Shown: positions 24,515 to 38,100 of the stretch, in pieces | Numbering within the stretch: position 1 is the first letter of the stretch | Layout: each line of letters opens with the position of its first letter | NCBI GenBank assembly: GCA_910589415.1 | Contig: OU342638.1 | Location: forward strand, 38,847,579-38,911,578 | Direction: 5' to 3' | From: Malachius bipustulatus | Lineage: Eukaryota; Arthropoda; Insecta; Coleoptera; Melyridae | DNA: 64,000 nucleotides | The notes under the pieces: generated by a model | The model's input: the letters and a program-made list of their open reading frames with translations, nothing else | Databases searched by the model: none | What the model was told of the DNA's origin: nothing | Position numbers and translations under genes: made by a program

Positions 24515-27500
24515 ATGGAAATTCATTCCGTAAGATTAGACCATGGATCTGTACAGCAAACGATGTATCCTCAGAGACAGCCGCAAACCCATAGGTGAGT
24601 CTTATTATTTCCATCATTCCTAAGTTGTATTTTTTTTTTGGTTATCATCATCGTCGATGATGTGGCTGCGTTTTTCTGGTCGGTATTTTATTATTCCGCG
24701 TTCCGTCTCGTTTATTCTCCGTTGTAGAAAATTAGAAATAAATCCTATCTGTCAAAAATGGTATCTGTCAAAAATGTCTTTCGTAGTCTCAGTTGCAGTG
24801 TCGCGGACGTTTTTACCTTCATTTCTACAGTTTTCTCCCGTAGATGGAACAAAAACAAAACAAACAACAGAAAAATGGAAAACAAAAGCGCTTGCTAGGT
24901 ATGAGATACATAAATGAAACGGGTAAAGGATAAAACGATGAGAGCAGGATCAGAGTAGAAAATAATAAAAAAAACGAGTTTAACCGTTCAAACGGCGGAT
25001 TAGAAAATTGAATCGAATCAAAGTAGAAAGTGCCTAAGAAACGGTTTTCTTTTATTTATTTTGCTCTTTTAAACTCTTGAATTAGACTAGGAATGTTTCC
25101 ATTCCTCGAAACAATAAAATAAATCCTCTGTTTCATTAGTAATAAATAATAATAAAATAATAATAATAAGAGAAAGACGCTGAGAGAAAAAATGCTGAAA
25201 AAAAACTCGTTCTTTCTGTTCCGTGTCCACTGTCCCGGTCGATCTCTCGAGTTTCGATTCGTCGAAGAATGAAAGAAATGAAATGTGACAAAAAGAGGAT
25301 GAAACGGATAGCGGAATTGCGGAACAAAATCCCGTTTTTTTTAAATTCCGTGTTCAGTAGTAGTGTTCCTTATTCCTTCAAGTCGATGTTTCCAGTTTCG
25401 ATTCCTGAAAAAAAGAGTTTATTTTTCCGTCGCAAAACAATTTTAATTTTCATTTTCTTTAATAAAAAAATTATAATCGAGTCGTTTGGCGTTTGGGGTT
25501 GGGGATGAGGGAGGAATGATCGATGTAAAGTTGGGGTGTTCAAATCGCTTGTTTCGAATTGCGGATAACTTTTTTGGGGTGCGTTCTGAATAAGTTATAT
25601 CCTCCAAAAATAGACGGTTCTTGGTACTTTTTTTGCTTCACAACTGGGTGAAAGTTTCATTTTTCATGTCGAAAGTCACGACAAAATGGCGTCAAGCTTT
25701 CTTTGTAGAGCGAATAAATAAATCCAGCGGTCTCATATCCAGAACTCGATATCGTTCTTTCCGAATTGAGTGGAAATTTGGGCGCGTTCTGAATTATCTA
25801 CTCGATTATTTATGGGTTTCTTTTCTGAATTTTTGTTGTATTTTCTATTTTTTTTTAGCAATTTTTACTGCCAGTTGTAATTTTTACTCGGTTTTAATGT
25901 CAGTTGTCATTTTAGGCAAAAAGTCAGTTTTTTTTTTAATTTTTAAGCGGCAGCTTTATTTTAATTTTCTCCCGAAATTAATCCAGTCGTTTACCAATTA
26001 CCTACTAGTAGCAAGTAAACCGCTTATTAGACTTATTCTAAGGAGAAATGTTCCTGTTAACATGGGTCTGCAAACGCACCGTTTTCGAGATACAGGTGTT
26101 CAAAAAAAAAAGGTTTTTTCTTACTTTTTTTGCGATATCTCAAGAACCATTTAAGCTACAGGCTCCAGCTTTTGTACAGATTTTTACATTAATAATAGCT
26201 ACTTTTAAGACTACAAATTAATGTTCTATTATATTAGATATGCCAGTGGTGGAGAGGGTTTCACCCCCCCTAACTTTTACGGCACTGGAAAAATTGACAT
26301 TTTGAGAGCAAATTTCACAGCGCAAATGTATTTTACACAAAAAAGTACTCTTGGTCAAGAGCTGTAGAAGCCACCGTTCTCGAGAAAAACAAGTATTTTA
26401 TGATAAACATACACTGAGACTACTCGACTCTATCCAGAAAAGAGTCATACACTTGATTGGGGGCCCAGATTTGACAAAAAATTTAGACACTCTCGAACAC
26501 CGAAAAAGAGTAGCTGACCTGAGTCTGATGTTTTACAGATATTTTTATGGGAAGTGTTCAAAAGAGGTGGCAGAAATACACGTCGAGCAGCAGACGCTCA
26601 TCCGTATCAGGTTAAGCTCGTTACAACTCGTACCTACATCCTACATGCAACCCTATTTCAGACTTCTTTTATGTATAGAACCGCATCACTTTGGAATAGC
26701 ATTCCAAGAGGTGTGTGTTTCCCGAGGAATACAACTTGTAACGATTCAAAGTGAACGTGAATCGATTTCTCCGTTCATTCACTGCTCCCGGAGCGTCATA
26801 GGGATTACCCTGTAGTGCATATGCATTTTCTATAAAAAAATAACGAATCGATTCGGAAAAATAATTGATTTGTTCGATCTGAAATGAAAATTGGGCGCGT
26901 TTTTCTTTTCGAAAACTCTGTTTTCTTTTCTCATCGTTTTGTGGTCTTTTTCATTCATGTCTGTCATCTGTCACTCGTCAATTTGTATAATTTTTTTGTT
27001 GCAATTTATAGAATTCCTCGTCATTTGTATTGATTTTGATGTTGAGTCAGTCGGTTTCAAAACTCGTATAATCGAGTCATTTGCGGATGGGGAGTGAAAC
27101 GAGTCGAAAAATTTTTAAATGAAACCCGTTCAAAAGGAGCCGGATAAAGAATTTGGACGCGTTCTGAATAAGCATTTCGATTGTTGTTTTCCTGTGAAGA
27201 TCTTTTTTAATTTAATGAATCGCGGGTTTTTTCTTTTCTAATAACTTCCTCATTGTCTTGTTCCTTGTTTTTTGAATCGCTTCCAAAATCCAAATACATG
27301 GGAAATTTCATACCTACTCGAGAATCGTTTGGGTAGTGAATCAATCGATTCGTTTGATTGTTGCGAATCGGCAATGAAATTTGGGTGCGTTCTGAATACC
27401 TACCTAAAAGTCAGTTCTAACTCTTATTAACCGAATCGTTTAATTAAGTTTTTTGTTGAGAAGTCTTTTTTTATAATCGAGTAAATCGCGCTAAGTTGAT

Positions 27501-29146
27501 TTTTTCAACTCAGTTTTTTTTTTAATAAATTTGAATTATTTTATTTAAAATGTTTTTTCAATTACTGAATTTTCTGTTGCACTTGGACACAGTCAGTTTG
27601 ATTTTGTATTTTTGTTCAATAAATTACCCGTAATTCGAATAAATTGCATAATCGAGTCGTTTATGGAACGAATCGATTCGGAAAAATAATTGATATCGTT
27701 CTATTTAAAAGGAAAATTGGGCGCGTTCTGAATAAGCATTTCGATTCATTTTCTCTCGAGAAGTTCTTTTTGTAATCAGAAGTATGTGGAACGTTGAATT
27801 TCTTTTTTTTTTATTTTTTTATTATTTTTTTTTCTTTTTTCCCCCCATGTCTGTTATTTTTATAAATGGCAAATTTTATTCCTCATAATTATCTCATAGT
27901 CTTCTTGAGAATCGAAATCAAAAATTTCATACTCCTCGTTCGTGGAGTGATTCAATCGATTCGATTCATTGCTGGATCGACAACGAAATTTGGGTGCGTT
28001 CTGAATACTTACCAGAATCGTTTAATTACTTTTGTTATTTTTTCAGGAGTCTTATTTTTGTCACAGCCTGTCTACTATTTCTGACTTTCTTGTTGCAGTT
28101 GTACTTTTTTTTTTAATTTTTGGTCAATAAATTACTCGAAATTCGAATAAATTGTATAATCGAGTCGTTTATGGAATGAATTGATCCGGAAAAATAATTG
28201 ATTAAGAGTTATTATTGTTTATTATTATTTTCAGAATTTGATAAATTCATTGTTGTCTCTCTTGTTTTTTAAGTCGATTTCATAACTTTAATGGAAATCG
28301 CATAATCGAGTCGTTTGGGAATGGCGAGTGAAACGATTCGAAAACGCTGCCTGATCCGAATCCAATAGAACTATAGAAATATGGGCGCGTTCTGAATAAA
28401 TCCAATCATTTGGTTTTATATCTTTTATGAATTTGTAAAATCAATTTTCTTTTTTTTACGCTTGAATTCACGTCGTACCTATTGACACTTGACAGTAGTT
28501 AGAAAGCAATTTTATAAGCCGCAGGTTTTAATTTTTTTAAAACTATTCATCAAATTCCAAAGTCCACCTTCATTTATGTCGCTTCCGAAATTCGAATCGT
28601 TTTCGTTCGTTCTGAATCGATTAGAAATTAGGGCGCGTTCTGAATAAACTATACCTAAGGTAATTTCGTTACAGTACAGCTAATTACGTACCTAGCTAAT
28701 TTTATTTTAATACATTTTTACAACATAAGTAGTAGGACTGACTGGTATAGTTAGGTACTTACTTAATAATAATTACCCGTAATTAAGATAAAAAAAAATC
28801 AATTTCTATTACAACCAGGCTAAGTACCTGGGTATAGGTAGTAGCTAAAAATAGAACATGCACGCAATTGCGTATTTTTTTTCAAATCTCTAAAATTCGA
28901 AAACGAAAGCGTTTCGCTCGATTAGGTTTATCATTACCTAATTATTAAGACACCTCATAAAAGAGGTTCATGTTTCTACTCGTGTTTCTATTTTCTCTTG
29001 TGGTGACTGGCAAGGGTCACCATGTCACCGATTATTTTCGAAATTTATAATTAATTTAATTTAATACAATCCGCATAATACGATGACGAAGACGACGTTG
29101 CCAAAAATAAAATAAGCGAATAATGTTTACCCGTTTCAATCAGTTA

Positions 29147-29178
<32 letters not shown>

Positions 29179-32100
29179 ATATTATTAAAAATAAAAATCA
29201 CGACCTTCTTATTAATATCCCAATTGATAAGGCAGCGAACGAAATACGCCACGATTCTATACATACATTGTTCATTAATTAATCGCAAGCTGCAAAGATC
29301 ATCGAACAAAAAATTTTCGAGACTTATTTATTGAACTCTGAACGCACCCAATTCTCGTGCACGGCACACAAAGAATCGATTCTTTGACGACGTTCCTATT
29401 ATTTATTATACACACCACATACCCATACAGGGGGCTTCTTTTCTTCCAAAGATATAATCATTTTTGTAAAAATATAACAGTGGCAGCATTGCATTAAATA
29501 CGTTACTGTTATTTCGCATAATTAAGAGCACAAATCTCCCCAGTGCCAATTGATTTCTGCGAAATACGTAAGCGTGGAATGTCGCTATGGACCGAGCGCC
29601 ACAGCCGTATCGGCGATATGACACTTACCCGACATTCCCTTTTGAGGGCTAGTGCCTAGCAGACCATGGATCCCTTACAGAGATAATATCTCGAGTTAGA
29701 TATCATTTTAATTATTTTTTCCATTTGCTTGCACGGTTGTCAGACTTCAACCTTCTCTCAGATTTATGTACTTATTTTATTAATTTTTAACATTTCCAAT
29801 TTCTTTAATCCAGTTTATAATGATGGGGAAAGATACCTAATGTTTGATTCAGAGATTGCAGGAGACTTTATAACCGATTGGTGTATTCAGAACGCGTCCA
29901 TATTTCTAGTTCTATTGGATTCGGATCGAACAACTTTATCGAATCGTTTCACTACCCAAACGACTCGATTTTGCGATTCTAATTCGAGTTTTGGGTTTTG
30001 GGTAAATATTTCCATCCGCGTGTCCCAAGTTCCAGCAATTTTTTCGGGACCGAGGGTAAGAAGCTAAAAACAGCCATTGCAAAGTTGCAAACTAATATCC
30101 AGGTCACAATTAAGGCTTCTTTGACACTACGGTCGAATTTCTATTTTTTTTTTTCAAAAAATTTGCATTCCAAAAATCGTGACACGATCACTGTTATATT
30201 CCGGGTACGTTTGAGTGCGCTTCGTGCGTTCGGACGGTCCTGGTGTTGGAATAATGAGTTTGCAAAGCAAATGAATACCTTCCTGGTGTTACTATAGGTA
30301 TGTTCTCCACCCCTAATATAGTTATGTCACCCTATATAGGTGCCATAATGAAACTGTTGTAGGACACGCAGATGTTAATAATGACCAAAAAAAAGTCTGA
30401 AATTTTATAATAATAACCTGCCACGCTTTCAGCCATGAATTGTATAAACTGAAAAATTAATTTTTGCTGAAAATTTGCTGAAAAAGTCTGTTAACTCCTG
30501 TCGAAGAGCCAAAAATGTTAACGACGCGATTCGATCCTGAAAGGGGCTAATGACGAAGCGCCACGTAATGACAAGGATCAAAATTTATAGGATGATTGAA
30601 GGACCAGGCTATAATTGCCAATGATTGACAGGAACACAATTAATTACTAATTATCGAAATTACTGACCTTGTATCTTGTCCGACTAGAAGGGGCACTTGT
30701 TTTAATTTGCGAGATGTTGTAACTATTATTATTGTTCACTTTGCTCCACTATGTTGGTACCCACGATTGTTCCACTACTTTATACCGCTTCCTTTTTTAA
30801 TTAAAGAACTAGGTATCCCGTTCCCGTATCACCAGCATCGACGAGTCTGGTACGAACGGCACTCTGTCGGGTTCTACTCTCTCTCGATGTTAAACTTCGA
30901 CTCTTGTGTGGTCTCTCCGGTCAGGTGTCCTTTTCCTTCTTCCCGATGTGTAAAGGGAGAGGAAGGGGTAGGAGACGGTAGTATCTTAGAGAATACGAAA
31001 CAAATTATTCGCCAAGAACGAAACAAAGTCTGAAATTTTATAATAATGGCCAACCACGCTTTCGGTCAGGGACTTGACAAACGAAAAAAAAAAGATTTGC
31101 TGGAAATTAATCGAAGTCCTCTCCCTGGCAGAAAGCGTGGCTGGCCGAAGCGTGGCTAACTTGACTTGGGTTAAATTCATTAAAAAAATATAGAAAAAAT
31201 CAGTAAAAAAAAAAAAAATGTTGGAGGAGATAATTCGGAACGCGCCCAAATTTGCATTAAGTCGATTTCATCAAATGGACTCACGAAAATCACCGCTCAA
31301 TTTTTTACCGAGACCGCCGGATTTATTTACATATTCGCTCTACAAAGAAAGCTTGACGCCATTTTGTCGTGACTTTCGATGTGAAAAATGAAACTTTCAT
31401 CCAGTTTTATTAAAGTTAAAGAAGTACGAACACCAACCCGTCTATATTTTTAGAGGATATTATGCTCGATATTATGATTATGCAAAATTTATGTTTCAGT
31501 AGATATTACATACAGGGTGTCAATTTGAAAACTTGCCACCCCCGAATACTTCCTTGAAATTGTTTTTTCAATGAAATCCCGAAACAGGTCAATTTTTTAA
31601 TTTAATTTATGTTCTATTGGCGTAAAAATATTTTATACAGGGTGGTTCCTTGACTCAGTAATGACGACATTGTCTATTTTTTTTAAATGGGATACCCTGT
31701 ATATTATTACATTTTCAGATTGTCTGAGAAAATCCAATAAGAAGGTTTTTACAGTTGCAGCTTACACTGAGTAGCTTACGAGTTATATTAAACAAATGAA
31801 AATCGCAATTTTCCATTTTGAAAAAAAACGGATCTAAATAATCGAAAAACGGCTTGCATGTCCCTATCTTAATTTTTGAAGCGGTATCCTATATGATGTA
31901 GATGCAATTTTTATACAGGGGTTATCAAAAGTCTGATAATTTTCGTCACCCTGTATGAAAATTTCATCCACACAATAGCATACCGCTTGAAGAGTTAAGA
32001 AAGGGACATGTAAGCCGTTTTTCGATATTTAGAGCCGTTTTTTTCAAAATGGAAAATTGTTTAATATAACTCGTAAGCTACTCAGTTTAAACTGCAACTA

Positions 32101-35100
32101 ATAAAGAAACTTAATTGTAAAATTTGCAAAAAATAGAGAATGTCGTCGTTACTGAGTTAAGGAACACGCTGTATAAATTTTTTTTACGTCAATAGAATAT
32201 ATAAATTACATTAAAAAATTGACCTGTCAGGATTTCTTTGAAAAAAATTTTTCAAGGGAGAATTCGGGGGTGGCAAGTTTTCAAATTGACACCCTGTATA
32301 AGGTACAATAAAATATAAAATACGTGACATGCCTATGGAGTACTTAATAGTAAATAATAAAAAGAAGAAGAGAATTCGAAAAACGTCAACTGCATGATGA
32401 TGATGATGGTAATAAAAGAGCAGGTTTTTATTTACCGATCTATACGATCCGTCGGAACGCATTCGTAGATAGATACACTCACTAGGTAGGACCTGTCTGC
32501 CTACCTAACCATTAGCAGCGAGGATACCGTTCGTTTTCAAGATATTTTACATATTTTACTTTTATATTAATTGCAATGGAAATATTAATAGCCTACCTAC
32601 CTATTAGTCACAAAAACAGTTCCTATAATAATTAAAAATAATCGAAAATTATCCCGCGACTGATTTACGTAGGTGTAATTTTTAATGATTTTAGGTATTG
32701 TCAAATTCTCCGCCAAGCCAGATTTTATAGATAAAAAAAAATACATTTTGAAGCATCAGGAAACTGGCTAAATACCTATCTAGAAAAAAAATTGCAGGCC
32801 ATAAAGCGTGCCCTTTGCAAAGGAAGAAGAAAAAAAGTTGAAGTGAACTTGAACAATAAGAACTGTCATTGTTATTGACGTTTAAGAATAGGTAGGTACT
32901 TGTTCGTGACAAAATGATAATTATTATTGAATACTGACAATTTCAATCAACGTCATCAGGAATGTCACCTACCCTAAACTCGTGTAAGGTAAAATAATTT
33001 TTATTTCTTATAGGTACCTAAGTTCTTCTTACCTATCTAATCGATTGCTTTAATACCTACGTCTAAAGAAAAATAAAATAAATGTAAAATAATACATAAT
33101 ACCTAATGGAAAAGGAAAGGTTATTCAGACAGAGAGTAGGTATTCGTGTTCAGTTCCAGGTGCTGTCAGTTACATGCACGCTTGTCGCAGATGTATTTTT
33201 TTCATGTAAGATTCGCATTATTATTAGATGAGTCATATTATAAGAATAATTTTATATTGTTAGCTCATTATAGTAATAATAATAATAATGATCATAATAA
33301 GCTTCCAAGTCGAGTAAAATATATTTTCATATTTTCCTTTACATGCCGTCATTTTATGAACGCACCCAAGTTTCTCGATTTTTTCATCAATTTATATTTC
33401 TGAACGCACCCGAACATCCTAATTCGAGAATCGTTTCCCTGCAGCGAAATCGATTTTTTTTTCGTCTGAACGCACCCAAATTTCACTGGACTACTCGAAT
33501 CGGCCCGTTCGTGTTTTCTAAATCGACCATTCGCGACTCTGATCTGATTTTATCGATTTATTTCAAATAATTATTTTCAATTTTTTTCTATCTGATATTA
33601 ACGTACTTAAGTAGTTTTTTTTTACAATATATACCTGAACGCACCCAAGTTTCCAGTTTGTTTTTAGTTTTTCACCTCGTTGACATAAATTTATATTTCT
33701 GAACGCACCCACATTTTCGTGACTCCACTTCTCCCCTTCTCGGTCGATTTATTTCAAATAAGATAATTTTCAATGTATTTTTTTTTATCTAATATTAACG
33801 TACCTAAGTAGATACAAATCTATGAGGGATAGGAAGTTTTTTACAATACATACCTGAACGCAGCCAAGTTTCCTGTTTTTTTTTCGAGTTTTTCACCTTG
33901 TTATCAGAAATTTATAGGCATTTCTGAACGCACCAAGATTTCCTGATGCCAAGATCAATTCCTTGCAGCTATGTTGATTACATTACATCTGATCTGAACG
34001 CACCCAAATTTCCGTGTTTGTTCGAATCAACTCGCTTATGAAATCAACTTATTAATTGTATTTCTGAACGCACCCGAATTTCCTGATTCGTTGCAGCGGA
34101 ATCGATTATTTTCGTCTGAACGCGCCCAAATTTCGTGAATGTATTTTTTCTATCGAATATTAACTTATGTAGATACGAATCTAAGAGAGAGGATTGTTTT
34201 TACAATACATACCTGAACGCACCCAAGTTTCCTGTTTTTCTCGAGTTTTTACATCTCGTTGACAAAAATTTACATTTCAGAACGCACCCAAATTTCCTGA
34301 TTCGTTGCAACGGAATCGATTATTTTCGTCTGAACGCGCCTAAATTTCGTTAATGTATTTTTTTTCTATCGAATATTAACTAACGTAAGCAGATACAAAT
34401 CTATGAGGGATGGGAATTTCTTTTACAGTACATATACCTGAACGCACCCAAGTTTCCTGTTTTCTCGAGTTCTTCACCTTGTTGACAAAAATTTACATTT
34501 CAGAACGCACCCAAATTTCCTGATTCGTTGCAACGGAATCGATTATTTTCGTCTGAACGCGCCTAAATTTCGTGAATGTATTTTTTTTTCTATCGAATAT
34601 TAACTAACGTAAGCAGATACAAATCTATGAGGGATGGGAATTTCTTTTACAGTACATATACCTGAACGCACCCAAGTTTCCTGTTTTCTCGAGTTCTTCA
34701 CCTTGTTGACAAAAATTTACATTTCAGAACGCACCCAAATTTCCTGATTCGTTGCACCGGAATCGATTATTTTCGTCTGAACGCGCCTAAATTTCGTGAA
34801 TGTATTTTTTTTCTATCGAATATTAACTAACGTAAATAGATATAAATCTATAAGGGATAGGATTGTTTTACAATACATACCTGAACGCACCCAAGTTTCC
34901 TGTTTTGCTCGTGTTTTCCATCTTGTTGACAGAAATTTATATTTCTGAACGCACCCAAATTTCTGTGATTAACAATAATCGAGACAATAATTGATTGAGT
35001 CAACTTTCTCATAAAGTTATCCTGTCTCAATATTCAATTCGATTTCGATTATTGCGTTAAGGTTAGTATTAGTGGATTCTTCTTTTTCTTCTTAATATTT

Positions 35101-38100
35101 CACGGCCATGAGCACCATTGTGCATTTATAGCCAGCTTCGATCCTATGATGATTAATATTAATTAAAGACATCGCAGAATTCACAAACAAAACTCGGGAC
35201 AGGAAGTGACTCGTCTCGTCTCTGACAGGCAATGACAGTTGTTAGTAGGTAAGGTAATAATTGACAGCTGTAGCTTGAATAAGTATGTGACTTATATTTA
35301 TTTTACTTGTCGCCTGTCATCGATCATTGCAGCCTTGAAAAATAATCGAAAGTTTTATTTGACTTGACGTTTGACGTATGTAATGACCGCGTTGCGGCCA
35401 AATTTTATCGGAACTTTGGAACCGTCCTGGAAGCGACGTTGCCATTTTTATTTTTTTCTCTTAATTTCAAATATAGTTGGTGCTGGTTAATAATTATCTA
35501 ATAACGTTCTATCGTAAATGGCGGCAAATAATTAATTTGTAAATCGTCGATTGTTTAAAATCATCGGTCCGTTTATAGGGATGCTTGAAAAAAAGTAAAG
35601 TGTAATTATCTTGATTTGTTTACATAAGATCCGCGCACGCGCGCTCTCGATGCCCGTGATTTTAATTTAATTGTTGCTAGCAATTATAGAGTTTGTAGTA
35701 AATTATGAATGAACTTGCTTGACCGTGACGTAAATAGTTTGACTGCTGGTACTTATTGTAACTTTTATTTATACAAGTCCCAATAAGCATAACGTCCTTG
35801 ATTATTTCGTTTCTTTATTGATTGCGTTGGAAACGATAAAAAAAAAACCGACGATGGTGACAGTAGTTTCGGATGTATTTTTGGCTTTTGCAACAACCAG
35901 TTTCGGTGATTTTAACAGTTCTCTTTTATTTTTAATTTTTTTTAAATTACTAAATATTTAAGATAACAAAATTGTATCTATGTACCTAGGTGAGTTTTTA
36001 TCCGAGCTAGCTGCTACGTTAAATAAGCGAGATAAGGGCTGTTGAAGTAAGAAATCTGACGTCATAACAGCCGTGGTTGCTCATAACAAAATAAAGGAGG
36101 TTAACCTTTATGACAGTGACGATCGATAACAATGGACCACGTTATGGTTTTATAAGTCGCTTGCAGTCGACAAATTTGAGAAACAGCGACTTGGCGGGCC
36201 GGTAAAAAAATTGCTGCCGGTAAAAGAAAAGTGCCCTTTTCGAGCGATTTGTTATGAGAAAATAGTCGCGAGGATTTCGTTCCGTATTCCACCTTCTCTT
36301 CAATTTCGAGACTGAAGACTCCTCCCCAGATAGTTCATTTATATATGAAATCGAAGTCGTTGGAAATATTCTAGACGCAAAGTCTACAATAATATTATTT
36401 ATATGACTTACAGAGATTTTAATCTCTCATATTCTGAGAGCTCTGCCGGTGCTTCTGAGTCAGCCTGCAGCGGACTTGATTGAAGGGGGGAGGGCAATCT
36501 CGACAATATTTTTATTTTTTGCATAGAAAAACATACACCACTGACTTTTTCAAATTTTGACATTTTTTTCAGATTCAGCAATCAAAAATATAACTTTTGT
36601 AACAACCACCCCCCTACCCCCGATGATCGTCTAGAAAAAGCGGTCAGGACCAACTTCGTTGTGTCGTTTCTTGTAGCCACCCTCGGTTCTTGGATAGGGT
36701 ATCCAAAAGCTTAGGAGTCGAGAAATACCTACATGTGTGATCAAAATTACTTCCTTTAAGATTAAAGACTCATATGATATCAGTATTTCATCTATATTTC
36801 AAACTGGATGTCAGTTCATTCCTTACAATGAAATCTTAAATTACTTACCTTAATTAATTTCCTATTAGTTAATTTACATTTATTTATTTAGACCTTCCGA
36901 TGCTGTTCCTGCAGCTGATTTGAAAAATACCTGCTTGAGTCATTTCAATCATCTTACTATCTGTTTGCCTTGGCTTTTGTGTGTGAGACTTTCGGTGTTG
37001 ACAGATTGGGCAAGTTTTACTTCAATTTCAAGCTTGTGGTTTTTTAATGTTTCACTGATGAGGATTATTTTGAAGAAAAAAAATGCTTGCCCTGGAGGTG
37101 GTATATTACACTTTTTTGTCTCTTGATTTTTTTTCTTATCTTGATTAGTTTTCGAGAAAAAAGGCTCCCTAATTTACCTAATACGTAGGTTTAAGTAACA
37201 TCCTGTATATTTAGGTATAATCGATCTGTACCTATATACACAGCGAATAATAGAAGTGGATCTAAAATGGCTCCGGAACGTCTTTTGGTCGCCATGTTGG
37301 ATTTTTTCGATCCTATCAGGATTAATAGAAATTTTTTATGGTCTCTTTTGTCTTCTTCTTCTTCTTATTTGGGGTTAATGGTCTTTACTTTGTGTAAAGA
37401 CGTTTTGTGGCAGTTGACATGACGATTGCGTCAAATTTATGCCATGTCGAGCGGGTCCTATTTTTTGGGCAAGACCAATCAAACTTTATGATTGAAACTG
37501 CAATATATGTAAAAGCAACGTTACCAACACGAGGAACGGCCATTTTGTTGGTTACACGGTTTGAAATATAACCCCCCCCCCTCCTGAATACCGTTTGGTC
37601 GCCATGTTAGATTTTTTCAATCTTAAGTATTTTTTTAGTATCAGGATTAAGTAGCAATTGTCTCTTTCTTCTTCTTCTTCAGGTTTGATTGCCTTTACTT
37701 TGTGTAAAAACGTTTTATGGCAGTTAACATGATGGTTGCGCCAAATTTGTGACATTTCGAGGTGGTGACTACTAACACGGGGAGCGGCCATTTTGTTGGG
37801 GACACGGGGTGGTGAATCTAAAATGGCCTCCAGAATTAAAGAAATTTTTTCATTTATATAATTTTCTTGTGTAGGGATCGGGTTTAACGCTTTGTCAAAT
37901 GTAATTTTTCGTATCAGTATGTAAAAAATATATACCGGGTGTTATACCTAGTTTGAATTATGCCACTCTTTATAAAAAGAAGCAGCGGTGAAAACCGATC
38001 GTTGTTCTGATCGTTTAAGTTGAAAATCGAGGCTCTGGCGAAAGCGAATTAAAGTGTGACAGTTTGTCAAAGTGATTGTTGTCAAGTCAATAATGAAACG

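Noticed and set aside
29430..29700. Possible structured RNA gene
   Set aside because: GC-richer with ACTTACCCG-like words, but no match to U1, U4, U6 or tRNA boxes that I could confirm.
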